Translations under genes and position numbers: made by a program | Shown here: positions 5,001 to 13,070 of the stretch, in pieces | Position numbering within the stretch: position 1 is the first letter of the stretch | Layout: each line of letters starts with the position of its first letter | The notes under the pieces: model-generated | What the model was told of the DNA's origin: nothing | What the model saw: the letters and a program-made list of their open reading frames with translations, nothing else | Databases searched by the model: none | Virus record (IMG/VR): IMGVR_UViG_3300006754_000006 | Coordinates: 1 to 43,879 of that record | Length of the DNA stretch: 43,879 bases | DNA from: a virus | Reading direction: 5' to 3' (one strand)

Positions 5001-5788
5001 TGACAGCAACCATCGTGGTCAAAAACTTCGTCCAAGTACCGTTCGATCTCTCAAAGAAACACGGAGCGATCCCCGCTCACGTGGCAGCCATTGTGTACTA
5101 CTACGCATCAATGAGCGATGGCGTTTGCAGGGCAGCACAGAGTCTCATGGCAAAAGAAACTGGAATGAGCAGGAAAACCATAAACACTCACCTGGGCGCC
5201 CTGTGCAAGAAGGGTGTAATCGAAAAGGTTTACAAGGGAGGCCCCAGCCGGCCCTGCCACTACAAGCCCCTCTTTGAATTCAAGCACAAAATCACCGCCG
5301 AAATGAGCACCGAGTACAAACCTGTCCCGAACGCACAGACCCCTTTGGGAACAGACGACACAGAGAAAAGCGCAACCCCCGATTCGTCTGTGCAAGATGT
5401 GCCCAAGAGTATAGTACAAGCACCTAGTACAGAACCAGTACAGAACATAAGTACTTCACCGGCAGAGCCGGATGTGCCGAAAGAACAATATGTGGACACT
5501 CATCAAGAGATGATTACAGCGATTTGCACTGCCTGTGGCTACGACCCGCGACTGATGGCAGGTCGCGTTGCCAAGCCCGCCAGTGAGCTACGCAAGTCCG
5601 GCTACACAGCCAAGCAGGTTCTCGACGGCTTCTACGCCGATGGTGGCTTTTGGAAAACAGTGTGCCACTGGGGAAGACAGGGCCAACTACCCAGGCCCGC
5701 TCAAATCAAAGAGCTTATCCAGCAAGCTGTGTCACATGACAAACCACTGTCCGCCGCCGACGAACTAGAGCGAAGGAGATCAGGATGA
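5000..5788 (+). CDS. Winged-helix replication-initiator-like protein
   Basis: A 262-residue protein. Residues about 25-85 form a helix-turn-helix with wing (HVAAIVYYYASMSD, SLMAKETGMSRKTINTHLGALCKKGVIEKV), as in phage replisome organisers of the lambda O / DnaD type. A polar linker follows at about 90-170. The C-terminal domain (about 170-262: AICTACGYDPR, YTAKQVLDGFYADGGFW) could contact the helicase loader. It lies upstream of the DnaC-like ATPase, the usual initiator-then-loader pair, and probably opens the phage origin. The ATG at 5000 is coupled to the upstream stop. The 3' end contains a 13-of-14 match to the TTGTCA-2-TGACAA element. Confidence 0.7.
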   Translation: MTATIVVKNFVQVPFDLSKKHGAIPAHVAAIVYYYASMSDGVCRAAQSLMAKETGMSRKTINTHLGALCKKGVIEKVYKGGPSRPCHYKPLFEFKHKITAEMSTEYKPVPNAQTPLGTDDTEKSATPDSSVQDVPKSIVQAPSTEPVQNISTSPAEPDVPKEQYVDTHQEMITAICTACGYDPRLMAGRVAKPASELRKSGYTAKQVLDGFYADGGFWKTVCHWGRQGQLPRPAQIKELIQQAVSHDKPLSAADELERRRSG

Positions 5789-5961
5789 CTACGAAGTTCA
5801 CAATCAAGTGTCCGTCCTGCAGCACCGAGCACGAGTGTCACGTCAATGGAAAAATGAGCGTGGGCTCGCGAGGTGAAATCTGGCGCGACAAAGAGAGCGG
5901 CGGGTGCGGCAGAAGCATCAAGTTCTTAGTGGTGCCAAATAGTTCAGATACGCAACACTGA
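5785..5961 (+). CDS. Small zinc-ribbon protein between initiator and loader
   Basis: Fifty-eight residues with KCPSC at residues 8-12 and further cysteines at 18 and 38 (GGCGRS), a probable zinc ribbon. The ATG overlaps the initiator stop (ATGA). It may assist replication or regulation; nothing more can be read. Confidence 0.6.
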   Translation: MTTKFTIKCPSCSTEHECHVNGKMSVGSRGEIWRDKESGGCGRSIKFLVVPNSSDTQH

Positions 5962-5993
5962 GTAACTTTACTCCGGATTTTGAAAGGACACCC

Positions 5994-6911
5994 ATGACCA
6001 GCACCGACCCAAGATACGTAACGATCTGGCCCGAAACCTGGCTCCCGTTCACGGAGCCGAAGCACCCGGCCCTGATCCGCAAAAACGACCGGTTCCCGAG
6101 CATGAAGTCCGACTACCTGAACATCAACGGCGAAGCCTGTGGCAACTGCAACGGAGCCGGCGACATTTCGTCCATCGTCGCTGATCCCGGCAACTGGGAG
6201 AAGTCGCTGCAGTGGCACCCATGGACCAATACTGAAGGACATGACGAAGGCAGGCTCATAGAGGGCAGCGTCGAGCAAGCCCCGTGCCCCGTGTGCCGCG
6301 GCGGAGCGTTGCTGGAGTTCCTGTTACTGCACTCCGGTATCAGGGGCAAAGTTCTGGACGGCAAGCAAATGGAGACGATCCAGCTTGGCGTTCCGCTCGA
6401 CGGACAAGTCACAGCGACAGACGCAGCCAAGTCCGCGTGCGCAGAACGTCCGCTCCGCTCGTGGCTGTTCCTGTACGGAGCGAACGGCAGCGGGAAGTCG
6501 CACATTCTCATCGGCATGGTGAACAGCGCACGGATGCACACCAAGGTCGAGTACCTTACGACCACGGCCATGCTTGGCAAGATCCAGGCGACGTACGGCA
6601 ACGACGCTCGAACCGACCAAGTAATCAAGCACTATTCCGAGATCCCCGTGCTGGCACTGGACGAAATGGGCGCAGCCAGGTGGACGGAGTGGGCAGGGGA
6701 ACAACTCTCAAACATCATCGGCGAGCGGTACACCAACGACCTGCCGACGTGGATCGCATCGGACGTTGACCCACTGACACTGGAGAAACAGGGACCAGCA
6801 GCGAAGCGCATCCTGTCCCGGTGCTCACGCGACCTGCCCAACGGAATGACTGGGTGGCAGGAAGTAACGGGCAAGGATCTGCGACCGAGACTGCAGCAGG
6901 CACTGCGATGA
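5994..6911 (+). CDS. dnaC-like: DnaC/IstB-type helicase loader (AAA+ ATPase)
   Basis: A 305-residue ATPase with Walker A GANGSGKS (162-169), Walker B VLALDEMG (219-226) and an R-x-x-S-R-C-S-R-D segment near the end, like the arginine finger of helicase loaders. Before the ATPase there is a zinc-knuckle pair, CGNC (49-52) and CPVC (98-101), as in DnaC/primosomal proteins with cysteine-rich N-termini. It should load the host replicative helicase at the phage origin with the upstream initiator. No helicase or polymerase gene is visible, so the phage relies on the host replisome. GAAAGGA precedes the ATG at 5994 by a few bases. Confidence 0.85.
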   Translation: MTSTDPRYVTIWPETWLPFTEPKHPALIRKNDRFPSMKSDYLNINGEACGNCNGAGDISSIVADPGNWEKSLQWHPWTNTEGHDEGRLIEGSVEQAPCPVCRGGALLEFLLLHSGIRGKVLDGKQMETIQLGVPLDGQVTATDAAKSACAERPLRSWLFLYGANGSGKSHILIGMVNSARMHTKVEYLTTTAMLGKIQATYGNDARTDQVIKHYSEIPVLALDEMGAARWTEWAGEQLSNIIGERYTNDLPTWIASDVDPLTLEKQGPAAKRILSRCSRDLPNGMTGWQEVTGKDLRPRLQQALR

Positions 6912-7342
6912 TGCAGTACGGTCCCAGATACGGCAAAGGCAACGTGATGGACCCGCTCACAAAGAGCAAGAGACATGACACCATGACCATTGTCTTCTGC
7001 CCGACCGGGGACTTCAAAGCAGGGGCTGAGTTGACAGGCTTTGCCGCAACGGTTATGATGGGGTTCATTCCATCGGGGACCATAGCCACTGACGAAGACT
7101 ACGGCAAGTACAAAGTTGATGGCTACAAACTGCTGCCGCTCGACCAGCCAGTCCTCAAGCCCAGGTCGGGGCGCGGAACGAGGCAAGGGAAACTCGCAGC
7201 AGAAGACGTAGTCATCATCAAGAGAATACTCAGGAACAAAAGTTACCTTGGTATCAAGAGAGACTTAGCAAAAAGGTTCCGTGTCTCAAGACAAGCGATA
7301 GATGCTATTTTCTGGGGACGGACATGGAAACACATCTCATAA
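6908..7342 (+). CDS. Helix-turn-helix protein
   Basis: 144 residues. The C-terminal 50 (VVIIKRILRNKSYLGIKRDL, AKRFRVSRQAIDAIFWGRTW) look like the helix-turn-helix found at the ends of phage HNH/AP2-type endonucleases, with the typical VS..aI..I..g..W pattern. The N-terminal part (about 1-85) has no recognised fold and no HNH residues. It is probably a DNA-binding protein. The start overlaps the loader stop (ATGATG at 6908). A near-consensus promoter lies within it. Confidence 0.6.
   Translation: MMQYGPRYGKGNVMDPLTKSKRHDTMTIVFCPTGDFKAGAELTGFAATVMMGFIPSGTIATDEDYGKYKVDGYKLLPLDQPVLKPRSGRGTRQGKLAAEDVVIIKRILRNKSYLGIKRDLAKRFRVSRQAIDAIFWGRTWKHIS
7031..7059 (+). promoter_or_regulatory. Near-consensus sigma-70 promoter inside the HTH gene
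   Basis: TTGACA (7031-7036), 17 bases, TATGAT (7054-7059): perfect -35, five-of-six -10. It would drive the genes from 7352 onward, including the GroES-like gene, independently of the replication leader. It lies in coding sequence, so expression data would be needed. Confidence 0.6.
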
Positions 7343-7351
7343 GGAGCGGGT

Positions 7352-7618
7352 ATGATCGAACGCGCTGCATGCAGAGCATGCGGACACATGATGTGGGACC
7401 GGTGCCTGATCTGCCGCACGGACGCGACGTGCCTGTCCTCGCCCGTGTTCGGATACCGGCAGAGCATGTTCTCAATCAGCGACTTCGGCATGTCCCTGCA
7501 AATGGGCTTGTGGCCGGAAGGGTCTACGTGGCAGATACTGCGGCCCCGGACAGGCGACGAGATCGAGTACATCGTAGATGGTGCGGAGCTTCGCATCCAA
7601 ACAATCAGGAGAATTTGA
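7352..7618 (+). CDS. Cysteine-rich protein, unknown function
   Basis: Eighty-eight residues starting with a compact CRAC...CLIC zinc-knuckle (residues 7-21), followed by a hydrophobic and aromatic stretch and TWQILRPRTGDEIEYIVDG. AAGGAG precedes the ATG. Its stop overlaps the next ATG (TGATG). No family recognised. Confidence 0.6.
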   Translation: MIERAACRACGHMMWDRCLICRTDATCLSSPVFGYRQSMFSISDFGMSLQMGLWPEGSTWQILRPRTGDEIEYIVDGAELRIQTIRRI

Positions 7619-7935
7619 TGCTAATTCCGAACGACGACACACTGGTCCTCATGGGTATTGAAGGGGACTTCCGAGAAACCCCAATCCTTATCGCAGCCGG
7701 GGGCGGGTTCCATGGCTACTGCGAGGTAATCGAGGCAGCACCAGATGCAAAATACAAGGCAGGGGAGATTGTCCTTGTCCCCGACTTTGTAGTCAAGGGC
7801 AAGCAGATGCCGTTCAAGGGCAAGACGTACTTGCACTGCAAGAGCGCGGACGTGATCGCCAAGGTCGAAGGCGAAGCCCGTACCCCGGTAGAAACCTTCA
7901 ATGCACCAGGTTCCCCCAAGAATGAGGGTCACTAA
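7618..7935 (+). CDS. GroES/Cpn10-like co-chaperonin
   Basis: A 105-residue protein that follows the GroES plan from end to end: an N-terminal IPNDDTLVLM strand like the P-L-x-D-R-V of GroES, a Gly-rich mobile-loop-like region (about 16-32), a CEVIEAAPD strand, then KAGEIVLVP (G-D-x-V), a short roof-like loop, and KTYLHCKSADVIAKVEG, matching the conserved ESDILAVIE end. Phages such as T4 (Gp31) carry their own co-chaperonin to help GroEL fold the capsid protein; the same role is likely here. The match is by pattern, with low identity. It sits in an early operon, far from the capsid gene. Confidence 0.65.
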   Translation: MLIPNDDTLVLMGIEGDFRETPILIAAGGGFHGYCEVIEAAPDAKYKAGEIVLVPDFVVKGKQMPFKGKTYLHCKSADVIAKVEGEARTPVETFNAPGSPKNEGH

Positions 7936-8153
7936 TGCCTAAGTGCACTCGCTGCCAGAACGCAGTGCCGGACGTGATGATGGAGGGCAGCGTCTGTGTC
8001 GATTGCGTCGGTATCCCGACAGCACCGATTCATGTGTGCCAGTTCGATCGGCATATCAACGCAGAGGTCGAAGGCACGATCGAGATGTGCAGTTGCGGTA
8101 AGTGGCGGTCATGTACAGCCGAGGAAGTCACGAAGTGGGACGGCGACTACTAG
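7935..8153 (+). CDS. Small zinc-ribbon protein
   Basis: Seventy-two residues with CTRC (4-7), CVDC (22-25) and later C-S-C-G, so one four-cysteine zinc site is likely with a possible second site. The ATG overlaps the GroES-like stop (TAATG). Function unknown. Confidence 0.6.
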   Translation: MPKCTRCQNAVPDVMMEGSVCVDCVGIPTAPIHVCQFDRHINAEVEGTIEMCSCGKWRSCTAEEVTKWDGDY

Positions 8154-8154
8154 C

Positions 8155-8439
8155 ATGGCTGACAAGCGGTGGAAGGTGTTCGAGAGAAGAATAGCTGAGT
8201 TGTTCGGGGGCAAGCGGGCATGGCAAGAGAACGGAGAGGACGTGTCACATGACATCTACTCCATCGAGTGCAAGACCCGCGAGGATTACCCGAAGTGGTT
8301 CACCGACGCAGTGGAGCAAGCCAAGAGACACGCACCAGAAGGCAAGGTGCCACTCACCATCTTTCACAGAGTCGGGGACCAATACACGGAAGCAAAGGTA
8401 GTAATCACACTTTCTGACTTCCTCGACTGGTTTGTGTAG
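8155..8439 (+). CDS. PD-(D/E)XK nuclease, Holliday-resolvase-like
   Basis: Ninety-four residues with the resolvase-type layout: Glu10 in the first helix (WKVFERRIAELFGG), then D33 and E38-x-K40 (DIYSIECKT), and a helix with conserved Gln/Lys (DAVEQAKRHA). This is the PD-(D/E)XK core of archaeal Hjc and of small phage resolvases. It could cut branched DNA during replication or before packaging. The gene starts at 8155, two bases after the previous stop. A 12-of-14 match to the operator-like repeat lies at 8242. Confidence 0.7.
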   Translation: MADKRWKVFERRIAELFGGKRAWQENGEDVSHDIYSIECKTREDYPKWFTDAVEQAKRHAPEGKVPLTIFHRVGDQYTEAKVVITLSDFLDWFV

Positions 8440-8498
8440 CCCCGTGAGGTCACAGGAGCCCCTCTACCAACTAGAGAGGGCAGAACAGGTACAAATAG

Positions 8499-8870
8499 AT
8501 GACAGCAGAGAAAAGGCTCACAGAGCTACAGCACAGGATGTTGAACCTAATTGCAGAAGCAGGGTCACAGATCGCTGCCGCAAGGATCTTGGACGTGGAC
8601 GACGCCCTGCTTCACAAGGTAGCAAAGAAAGGGCACATCCCAAGAGACAGGGAGACGAGAGCGAAGTTCGGGTTGCCGTATGACCCGGACATCGAGACGC
8701 CGCAAGACGTTCACGTTGAGCCGGGATCTTGGCTTCCGTTCCCAAGCAGGGAGTGCAACGTGAAGCGGAGCAAGTGTAAAGAGGTCAAAGCAGGGGTAAC
8801 GAGACACTTCATCCCCAACCATCCGAAGCGCAGAAAAGGCTATCTGTGCCAACCAAGAAGGGACCAATAA
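8499..8870 (+). CDS. Helix-turn-helix plus cysteine-rich protein
   Basis: 123 residues. The N-terminal half (LTELQHRMLNLIAEAGSQIAAARILDVDDALLHKVAKKG) resembles a repressor-type helix-turn-helix. The C-terminal part has C85, C92 and a late Cys near 117 in a basic surrounding (NHPKRRKGYLC), possibly a zinc finger. A 60-base gap precedes it with a small hairpin (CCCTCT/AGAGGG) that lacks a T tract. Probable DNA-binding protein, target unknown. Confidence 0.55.
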   Translation: MTAEKRLTELQHRMLNLIAEAGSQIAAARILDVDDALLHKVAKKGHIPRDRETRAKFGLPYDPDIETPQDVHVEPGSWLPFPSRECNVKRSKCKEVKAGVTRHFIPNHPKRRKGYLCQPRRDQ

Positions 8871-9208
8871 TGGACATCATCCAAGTTGTATCAGATCTGA
8901 AGGACGCCCGCATCAACGAGCTGGAAGCAATCGGAGTACTGGCCGATGGCGAGGCAGACCTGAAGCGCGAAGAAGCCAGTGCCCTGTACCACGGACGCGA
9001 GGATGGAACTATCATCGGCAAGACCGTGAGTGACCGCGCCGAATCCGGCATCATCTTCCTCGCCACGCACCCGGGATTCCAAGGGACACTGTCCGGCGTC
9101 AAGTTGCTGCGGCACACCACCGCCGAAGCTCGTATCGAGCGCCAGTACCAAGAGGATCTGCTGTCCGCTATGAAGGCAGTGCTGGCCCCCATGAGCAGTG
9201 GCGCGTAG
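8870..9208 (+). CDS. Unknown helical protein
   Basis: 112 residues, with charged helices at both ends (LKDARINELEAIGVLADGE, ARIERQYQEDLLSAM). No motif recognised. Start and stop overlap neighbours by one base (TAATG; TAGTG). Confidence 0.6.
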   Translation: MDIIQVVSDLKDARINELEAIGVLADGEADLKREEASALYHGREDGTIIGKTVSDRAESGIIFLATHPGFQGTLSGVKLLRHTTAEARIERQYQEDLLSAMKAVLAPMSSGA

Positions 9209-9795
9209 TGGAGAAACTAACACTGGACAAGATCATCCCGGTCGAAGTCCAGCACCGGCTCGGAGCGTCCGCACTAAAGATCAGTGACGGATGCTTCGAG
9301 ATCGGCGACCTTACTGCAGAGCTTGCAGATGAGTGGACCACGCTGGTAGACGGACGTCGCGAGTGGATCATCCCGACAGATGACTACTACTCTGCGATCG
9401 CAACAATCATCGGTAGGTCAGCAGCCACGGCCAGAACGTACGAGAGCGTGGCCCGCGGCGTACCAAAGGAAACGAGGGACGCATGCCCCGAACCGTATAC
9501 GTTCGGACACCACAAGGCGTTGCTACCGAAGAGTAAAGGCAATCACGATGCCCATGTGCGTCTTGCCGAAGACTTCGCGGCAACAGCAGACGAGTTCGGA
9601 GGCACAATCGGGTCAGTCGACGCTTTGAGGGTATGGCTAGACAAGGACAGCCCGGTGCCGAGTTTCTGGCGCAGGGTCAAGAAGCTGGTTGAGATCGGTA
9701 AAGAGCTGGTAGAAACAGAGGAAGTTCCTGATACAATCAAGGCCGGTATCCGTGCGCTACTGGTGGTGACTGAGCCCCTTCTCCCCAAGGAGTAG
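9208..9795 (+). CDS. Unknown protein with HTH-like segment, GTG start
   Basis: A 195-residue product starting with GTG that overlaps the previous stop. The segment YYSAIATIIGRSAATARTYESVARGVPKE looks like a helix-turn-helix of the ParB/KorB kind, followed by YTFGHHKALLP, which recalls the 'susceptible to the start' part of such proteins. The C-terminus is helical. A DNA-binding role is plausible, unproven. Confidence 0.55.
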   Translation: MEKLTLDKIIPVEVQHRLGASALKISDGCFEIGDLTAELADEWTTLVDGRREWIIPTDDYYSAIATIIGRSAATARTYESVARGVPKETRDACPEPYTFGHHKALLPKSKGNHDAHVRLAEDFAATADEFGGTIGSVDALRVWLDKDSPVPSFWRRVKKLVEIGKELVETEEVPDTIKAGIRALLVVTEPLLPKE

Positions 9796-9797
9796 CT

Positions 9798-11105
9798 ATG
9801 GCAGGCAATCGCGGTTGGACACAAGATGAAGACACACTCGCCCTCGCGGGGTCCGATGTTATCGGAAGAACGACATCGGCAACGTATCAGCGCCGGCTGA
9901 AGCTGTTGCTGCTCAAGTCAGAGGAGGGCAACGGCCAGGAGCCGGACGATGGGCTCGATGAGGTCAAGATCGAGAAGAGCGGAGCGCAGACGGTTTACAC
10001 TGCATCCCCGGAGCGTCAGATCAAATCACTCGAAGATCTGATCGAGTACATGGACATCGACACCGATCGCTTTGCGCTGCCCAAGGTTGTGTTCAATTAC
10101 TGGGGAGGACAACATCAGGTCAAGGCGTGGGCTGTCGACAAAGAGCCTATCGCTATCGAGCCAGTCATCCAGCCGGTCAATGTTGAGCTTGGTTTCCTGC
10201 CAGAGCACAAAGTACCGCACCGCGACTACAGGGTGGCGCTCATCTTGTCCGACACGCACTTCGGGTCCCTGCGCAGTCTCCGTACCGGAAAGCTGACGCC
10301 GTTCCATGACCGCCTGGCGCTGAGTGCCGCGCTGAAACTCGCTCACTACCTGCGCCCGGACATCATCATCGTGGCCGGCGACATCCTCGACCTTGCAGAC
10401 TGGTCCGACAAGTTCGCCCGGTCGCCACAGATGTACTGGACCACGCAACCGTCCGCTCTTGAAGCGGCCTGGTGGCTGGCGCAGTTCAAGGCGACACTGA
10501 ACGAAGATGGCGAGATGGTCGCCATGCCCGGTAATCACGATAACCGCATGGGGCTGTCGATTACCAATCACCTGAAGGAGGCGTACGGCCTGCGTTCTGT
10601 GGACGGCATCGAGATGGCTCCGGTTCTTAGCGTCGAGAACCTGCTTGGCTTCAAAAGCCTGGGCATTGACTACCGCGACGGCTATCCAGAAGCAGAAGTC
10701 TGGATCAATGAACACATGGGAATCTCTCATGGAAACGTGGCGAAATCCGGTGCTGGGAAGACAGCAACTGCCATGCTGAATAAGGGCATCATGCAGAGCC
10801 GGGGATACGGACACATCCACAAACGGGAGATCGTGTGGCGCAAGGTCCGGTCGAAGTACAATCAGTTCAAGAACGTATGCGCCTGGTCATGGGGTTGCTT
10901 GTGCCGGACAGACGGCACGGTTCCCGGGTCGACGCTGGAGCAGGACTGGCAACAGGGCGTGGGCGTTGTGCACTTCGACGACGACTATGCTCATCCGTCC
11001 ATCGCCGCCATCAATGACGGCAAGTTGTTCTGGAGCGGCAACCAGTTCGCCGGCGATGATCTTACTGACCAGATCAGAGAGGATGTAGGATGGGTAGCGC
11101 TGTAA
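9798..11105 (+). CDS. Calcineurin-like metallophosphoesterase
   Basis: 435 residues with all signature motifs in order: D-T-H at 152-154 (SDTHFG), G-D-x-x-D at 194-198, G-N-H-D at 245-248 and G-H-I-H at 338-341, binding two metal ions. An N-terminal 45-residue basic helical piece (GWTQDEDTLALAG... TSATYQRRLKLL) resembles a SANT/homeodomain-type DNA-binding helix bundle, followed by a linker to about 140. It may act on nucleic-acid phosphates. Families with this core include SbcD/Mre11 nucleases and small phosphatases; the size and the possible DNA-binding end favour a DNA-related role, but this is inference. Confidence 0.8.
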   Translation: MAGNRGWTQDEDTLALAGSDVIGRTTSATYQRRLKLLLLKSEEGNGQEPDDGLDEVKIEKSGAQTVYTASPERQIKSLEDLIEYMDIDTDRFALPKVVFNYWGGQHQVKAWAVDKEPIAIEPVIQPVNVELGFLPEHKVPHRDYRVALILSDTHFGSLRSLRTGKLTPFHDRLALSAALKLAHYLRPDIIIVAGDILDLADWSDKFARSPQMYWTTQPSALEAAWWLAQFKATLNEDGEMVAMPGNHDNRMGLSITNHLKEAYGLRSVDGIEMAPVLSVENLLGFKSLGIDYRDGYPEAEVWINEHMGISHGNVAKSGAGKTATAMLNKGIMQSRGYGHIHKREIVWRKVRSKYNQFKNVCAWSWGCLCRTDGTVPGSTLEQDWQQGVGVVHFDDDYAHPSIAAINDGKLFWSGNQFAGDDLTDQIREDVGWVAL

Positions 11106-11182
11106 ACATCGAGGCAGCCACGCGCGCTGGTGACCTACTCCCCCGGAGCAGAATTCTTGAGATGCTAGGCTTGCATGAGTAG
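11090..11182 (+). CDS. Possible 30-residue peptide
   Basis: An ATG at 11090 inside the end of the phosphoesterase gene opens 30 codons whose end overlaps the next gene by eight bases. The peptide is amphipathic (IEAATRAGDLLPRSRILEMLGL). Overlaps on both sides suggest translational coupling, but the evidence is slight. Confidence 0.35.
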   Translation: MGSAVNIEAATRAGDLLPRSRILEMLGLHE

Positions 11183-11591
11183 AGTGACTCGTGTCCGCCT
11201 GACGCCGATGCAGTCCATCGCTCTGCGCCGGGACGAAATCTGGCCCATGGGTCAGTGCGAGTTGCGGGGGTATGGCGGTGCCCCCTGCGACCGCTCCCGG
11301 CACCTGCATCACATCATCAGCCGACACCTGATGTCAAAGTATCCCAAGGCAAAGAAGTACGCAGAGAGCCACGACGATATGTTCATCGCCAACGTCTGCG
11401 GACACCATAATGCCGGGACGAAAGAGGCAGACCACTCCCCGGCACGGCAGCTCCTTGTCTACAAGAGAGTGAAGAAGTATGGAAACGAGAAAGTAGCCCA
11501 CCACTACGGTAAGCTACAGTCTCTAATGTTCGGTTGGTACGAGTACGATATTAGCGTCGTGTTGGACTACTCTGGTGCGCTTTCTGCGTAA
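11175..11591 (+). CDS. HNH-type endonuclease
   Basis: 138 residues with a zinc-bound HNH arrangement: Cys28 and Cys38, the double His at 45-46 (HLHHIISRH), and IANVCGHHN at 71-79 (Cys75, His77-78, Asn79). Such small HNH proteins act as homing endonucleases or as packaging co-factors. It is last in the rightward arm and far from the terminase. Its last 41 bases overlap the convergent holin-like gene. Confidence 0.7.
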   Translation: MSRVTRVRLTPMQSIALRRDEIWPMGQCELRGYGGAPCDRSRHLHHIISRHLMSKYPKAKKYAESHDDMFIANVCGHHNAGTKEADHSPARQLLVYKRVKKYGNEKVAHHYGKLQSLMFGWYEYDISVVLDYSGALSA

Positions 11592-11844
11592 CAATCCACG
11601 CTCCACCGATCAGAAGAACGGGTACCGCCCACGGCGAAATAGCCGCAACTAGATCGGGGTCGCGCAGCAGCGCCGTTGCTCCGAGCCCGAGGCCAATGGA
11701 CAGCGCCAGTACGATCAGTGACCGCACCTTAGTGTGCAGTGCGTGCCAGAAGCCGAACTCCTCAAGCCCCCAACTCGCCACGTAGCTTGTGACCACGAAC
11801 GCACCAGCGCCCGCCAGATAACTCAATGCCTGTTCAAATTCCAT
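11551..11844 (-). CDS. Holin-like membrane protein
   Basis: Ninety-seven residues with three hydrophobic stretches: about 8-25 (LAGAGAFVVTSYVASWGL), 41-60 (VRSLIVLALSIGLGLGATAL) and 70-86 (ISPWAVPVLLIGGAWIV), then a short basic tail. This fits a class I holin in size and layout. It lies next to another small membrane protein and one gene from the peptidase, forming a lysis cassette. Confidence 0.6.
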   Translation of the reverse strand: MEFEQALSYLAGAGAFVVTSYVASWGLEEFGFWHALHTKVRSLIVLALSIGLGLGATALLRDPDLVAAISPWAVPVLLIGGAWIVTQKAHQSSPTRR

Positions 11845-11845
11845 C

Positions 11846-12124
11846 TTACCCTCCAGCGGCCCGAAAACCGAGCCACGTAAGTGTTGCTGTCACGGCTGCG
11901 CCAATGGCTTTGGACCAGTTGCCGAGCCTGTCGATTTGTCTCTGTTGATCGTCGAGTCTATCCTCTACTTTATCCGAGTAGACGTCGATGTGTTTCATAA
12001 TGCGCAATTCCGACGCAGTCCGCTTGTCGTCCTGTCTCCGCTCCCGCTCCTGTCCTTGTTGCTGGAGGTCAAGCACTGCTTTGTAGTGTGTTTCTGGTGT
12101 GATGCTGGTCGGATTGACTGTCAT
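11846..12124 (-). CDS. Small coiled-coil protein with C-terminal membrane helix
   Basis: Ninety-two residues: a charged coiled-coil (about 15-65) followed by one hydrophobic helix at about 72-88 (AIGAAVTATLTWLGFRAAG). It starts two bases upstream of the holin-like gene. It could be a second holin component or a holin regulator. Confidence 0.55.
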   Translation of the reverse strand: MTVNPTSITPETHYKAVLDLQQQGQERERRQDDKRTASELRIMKHIDVYSDKVEDRLDDQQRQIDRLGNWSKAIGAAVTATLTWLGFRAAGG

Positions 12125-12202
12125 GTTGCCCTCGTTACGTCGGATTGTGTACCTCGCCTGATTTGTTCAAGCGCACCTGTGCCTTTCTGTCCTGTCGGAC
12201 TG

Positions 12203-12826
12203 TTACAAATCGTCACCCTGTTCAACGTGATGTCGCCATAGCCGGTCCACTGCGTCGGGCGGCACTACGATCGAACCACCACCAGGCAAGTCTCCGTATT
12301 CGAACTTTTGATTGACCTTCAGGACGCGGTATGTCGAGTTGTTGTCAAGTTTGTTCTCGATCCGAGATTGCTGGAACAAGTCGAACGGGACGCGCATAAA
12401 TTCACCGCCCGTGTTTCCTGGCATCCACAGAGGATCATGGACAATAAAGCCCGCGACGCCATACCCCACAACAAGGAACCAGTGCCCCTTTGTATAGCTA
12501 CTTTCGGTCAATCCGCGGGTTGAGTATGTTCCGTAGTGGACCAGGGCGATGACTGGCCTACCCGCATCAATCTCTGCGATGATTGAGGCTTCTTGCATAG
12601 CCGTTACTGTACTTGTAACACCATACTTGCTCAAAATTCTCAGCAGGTACCAAGTCCCGAGCGGGCGGTCAGCGAAGATCCTGCTTTTGGTGTACAGGAC
12701 ATCAACTGTTCCGTGGATTCCGATGCCGTCCAAAACCATTGCGCAGCACGCCGGACCACAATCGTTTCGAAACTCATCGGCGCCGGGTCCCTTTTGGGAT
12801 CTGTACGGGATCTTTAGAACCTTCAT
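12203..12826 (-). CDS. C39-like cysteine peptidase, probable cell-wall lytic enzyme
   Basis: 207 residues with the papain-like C39 pattern: catalytic Cys23 in NDCGPACCAM, His115 in GHWFLVVGYG and Asp131 in IVHDPLW. C39-like domains cut peptides and, in phages, can cut wall cross-links. No classic amidase, lysozyme or CHAP domain is visible in the window, and this gene sits beside the holin-like genes, so it is the best endolysin candidate. The ATG at 12826 is set by an ATGA overlap with the upstream stop. Confidence 0.7.
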   Translation of the reverse strand: MKVLKIPYRSQKGPGADEFRNDCGPACCAMVLDGIGIHGTVDVLYTKSRIFADRPLGTWYLLRILSKYGVTSTVTAMQEASIIAEIDAGRPVIALVHYGTYSTRGLTESSYTKGHWFLVVGYGVAGFIVHDPLWMPGNTGGEFMRVPFDLFQQSRIENKLDNNSTYRVLKVNQKFEYGDLPGGGSIVVPPDAVDRLWRHHVEQGDDL

Positions 12827-13038
12827 TCGTCTTCCGGCTTCTTCCGGATACCCACTGTCGCACCGATCGTACCGTCCGTGCGGAACGCTGGTTCCGGCAC
12901 AAGGACGCAACCATGATGCTCCAGTACCTCGTTCACTGCTTCGGCGCACTTCTTTACAGCAACTACGTCCATCGCTTTTAGTTGCGCAGCCAGTTGCTTC
13001 TTGGTCGGCTTCTTTGCCGCCTCTGGTTTCTTCGTCAT
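12823..13038 (-). CDS. Small basic protein, unknown function
   Basis: Seventy-one residues: a Lys/Ala/Pro-rich N-terminus (KKPEAAKKPTKKQ), a helix (AAQLKAMDVVAVKKCAEAVNEVLEHHG) and a short beta end. GAAAGG lies before the ATG. The stop overlaps the peptidase start. No family recognised. Confidence 0.55.
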   Translation of the reverse strand: MTKKPEAAKKPTKKQLAAQLKAMDVVAVKKCAEAVNEVLEHHGCVLVPEPAFRTDGTIGATVGIRKKPEDE

Positions 13039-13070
13039 TGTCTACCTTTCTGCCTTAAAGGGCCATTGAA

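Noticed and set aside
8440-8498. Hairpin CCCTCT/AGAGGG in the gap before the 8499 gene
   Set aside because: No T run follows and the stem is only six base pairs, so a terminator is not supported.
10026-10820. Minus-strand frame of 264 codons opposite the phosphoesterase
   Set aside because: Antisense to a gene with all metal-binding motifs in place; His/Val/Arg-rich shadow.
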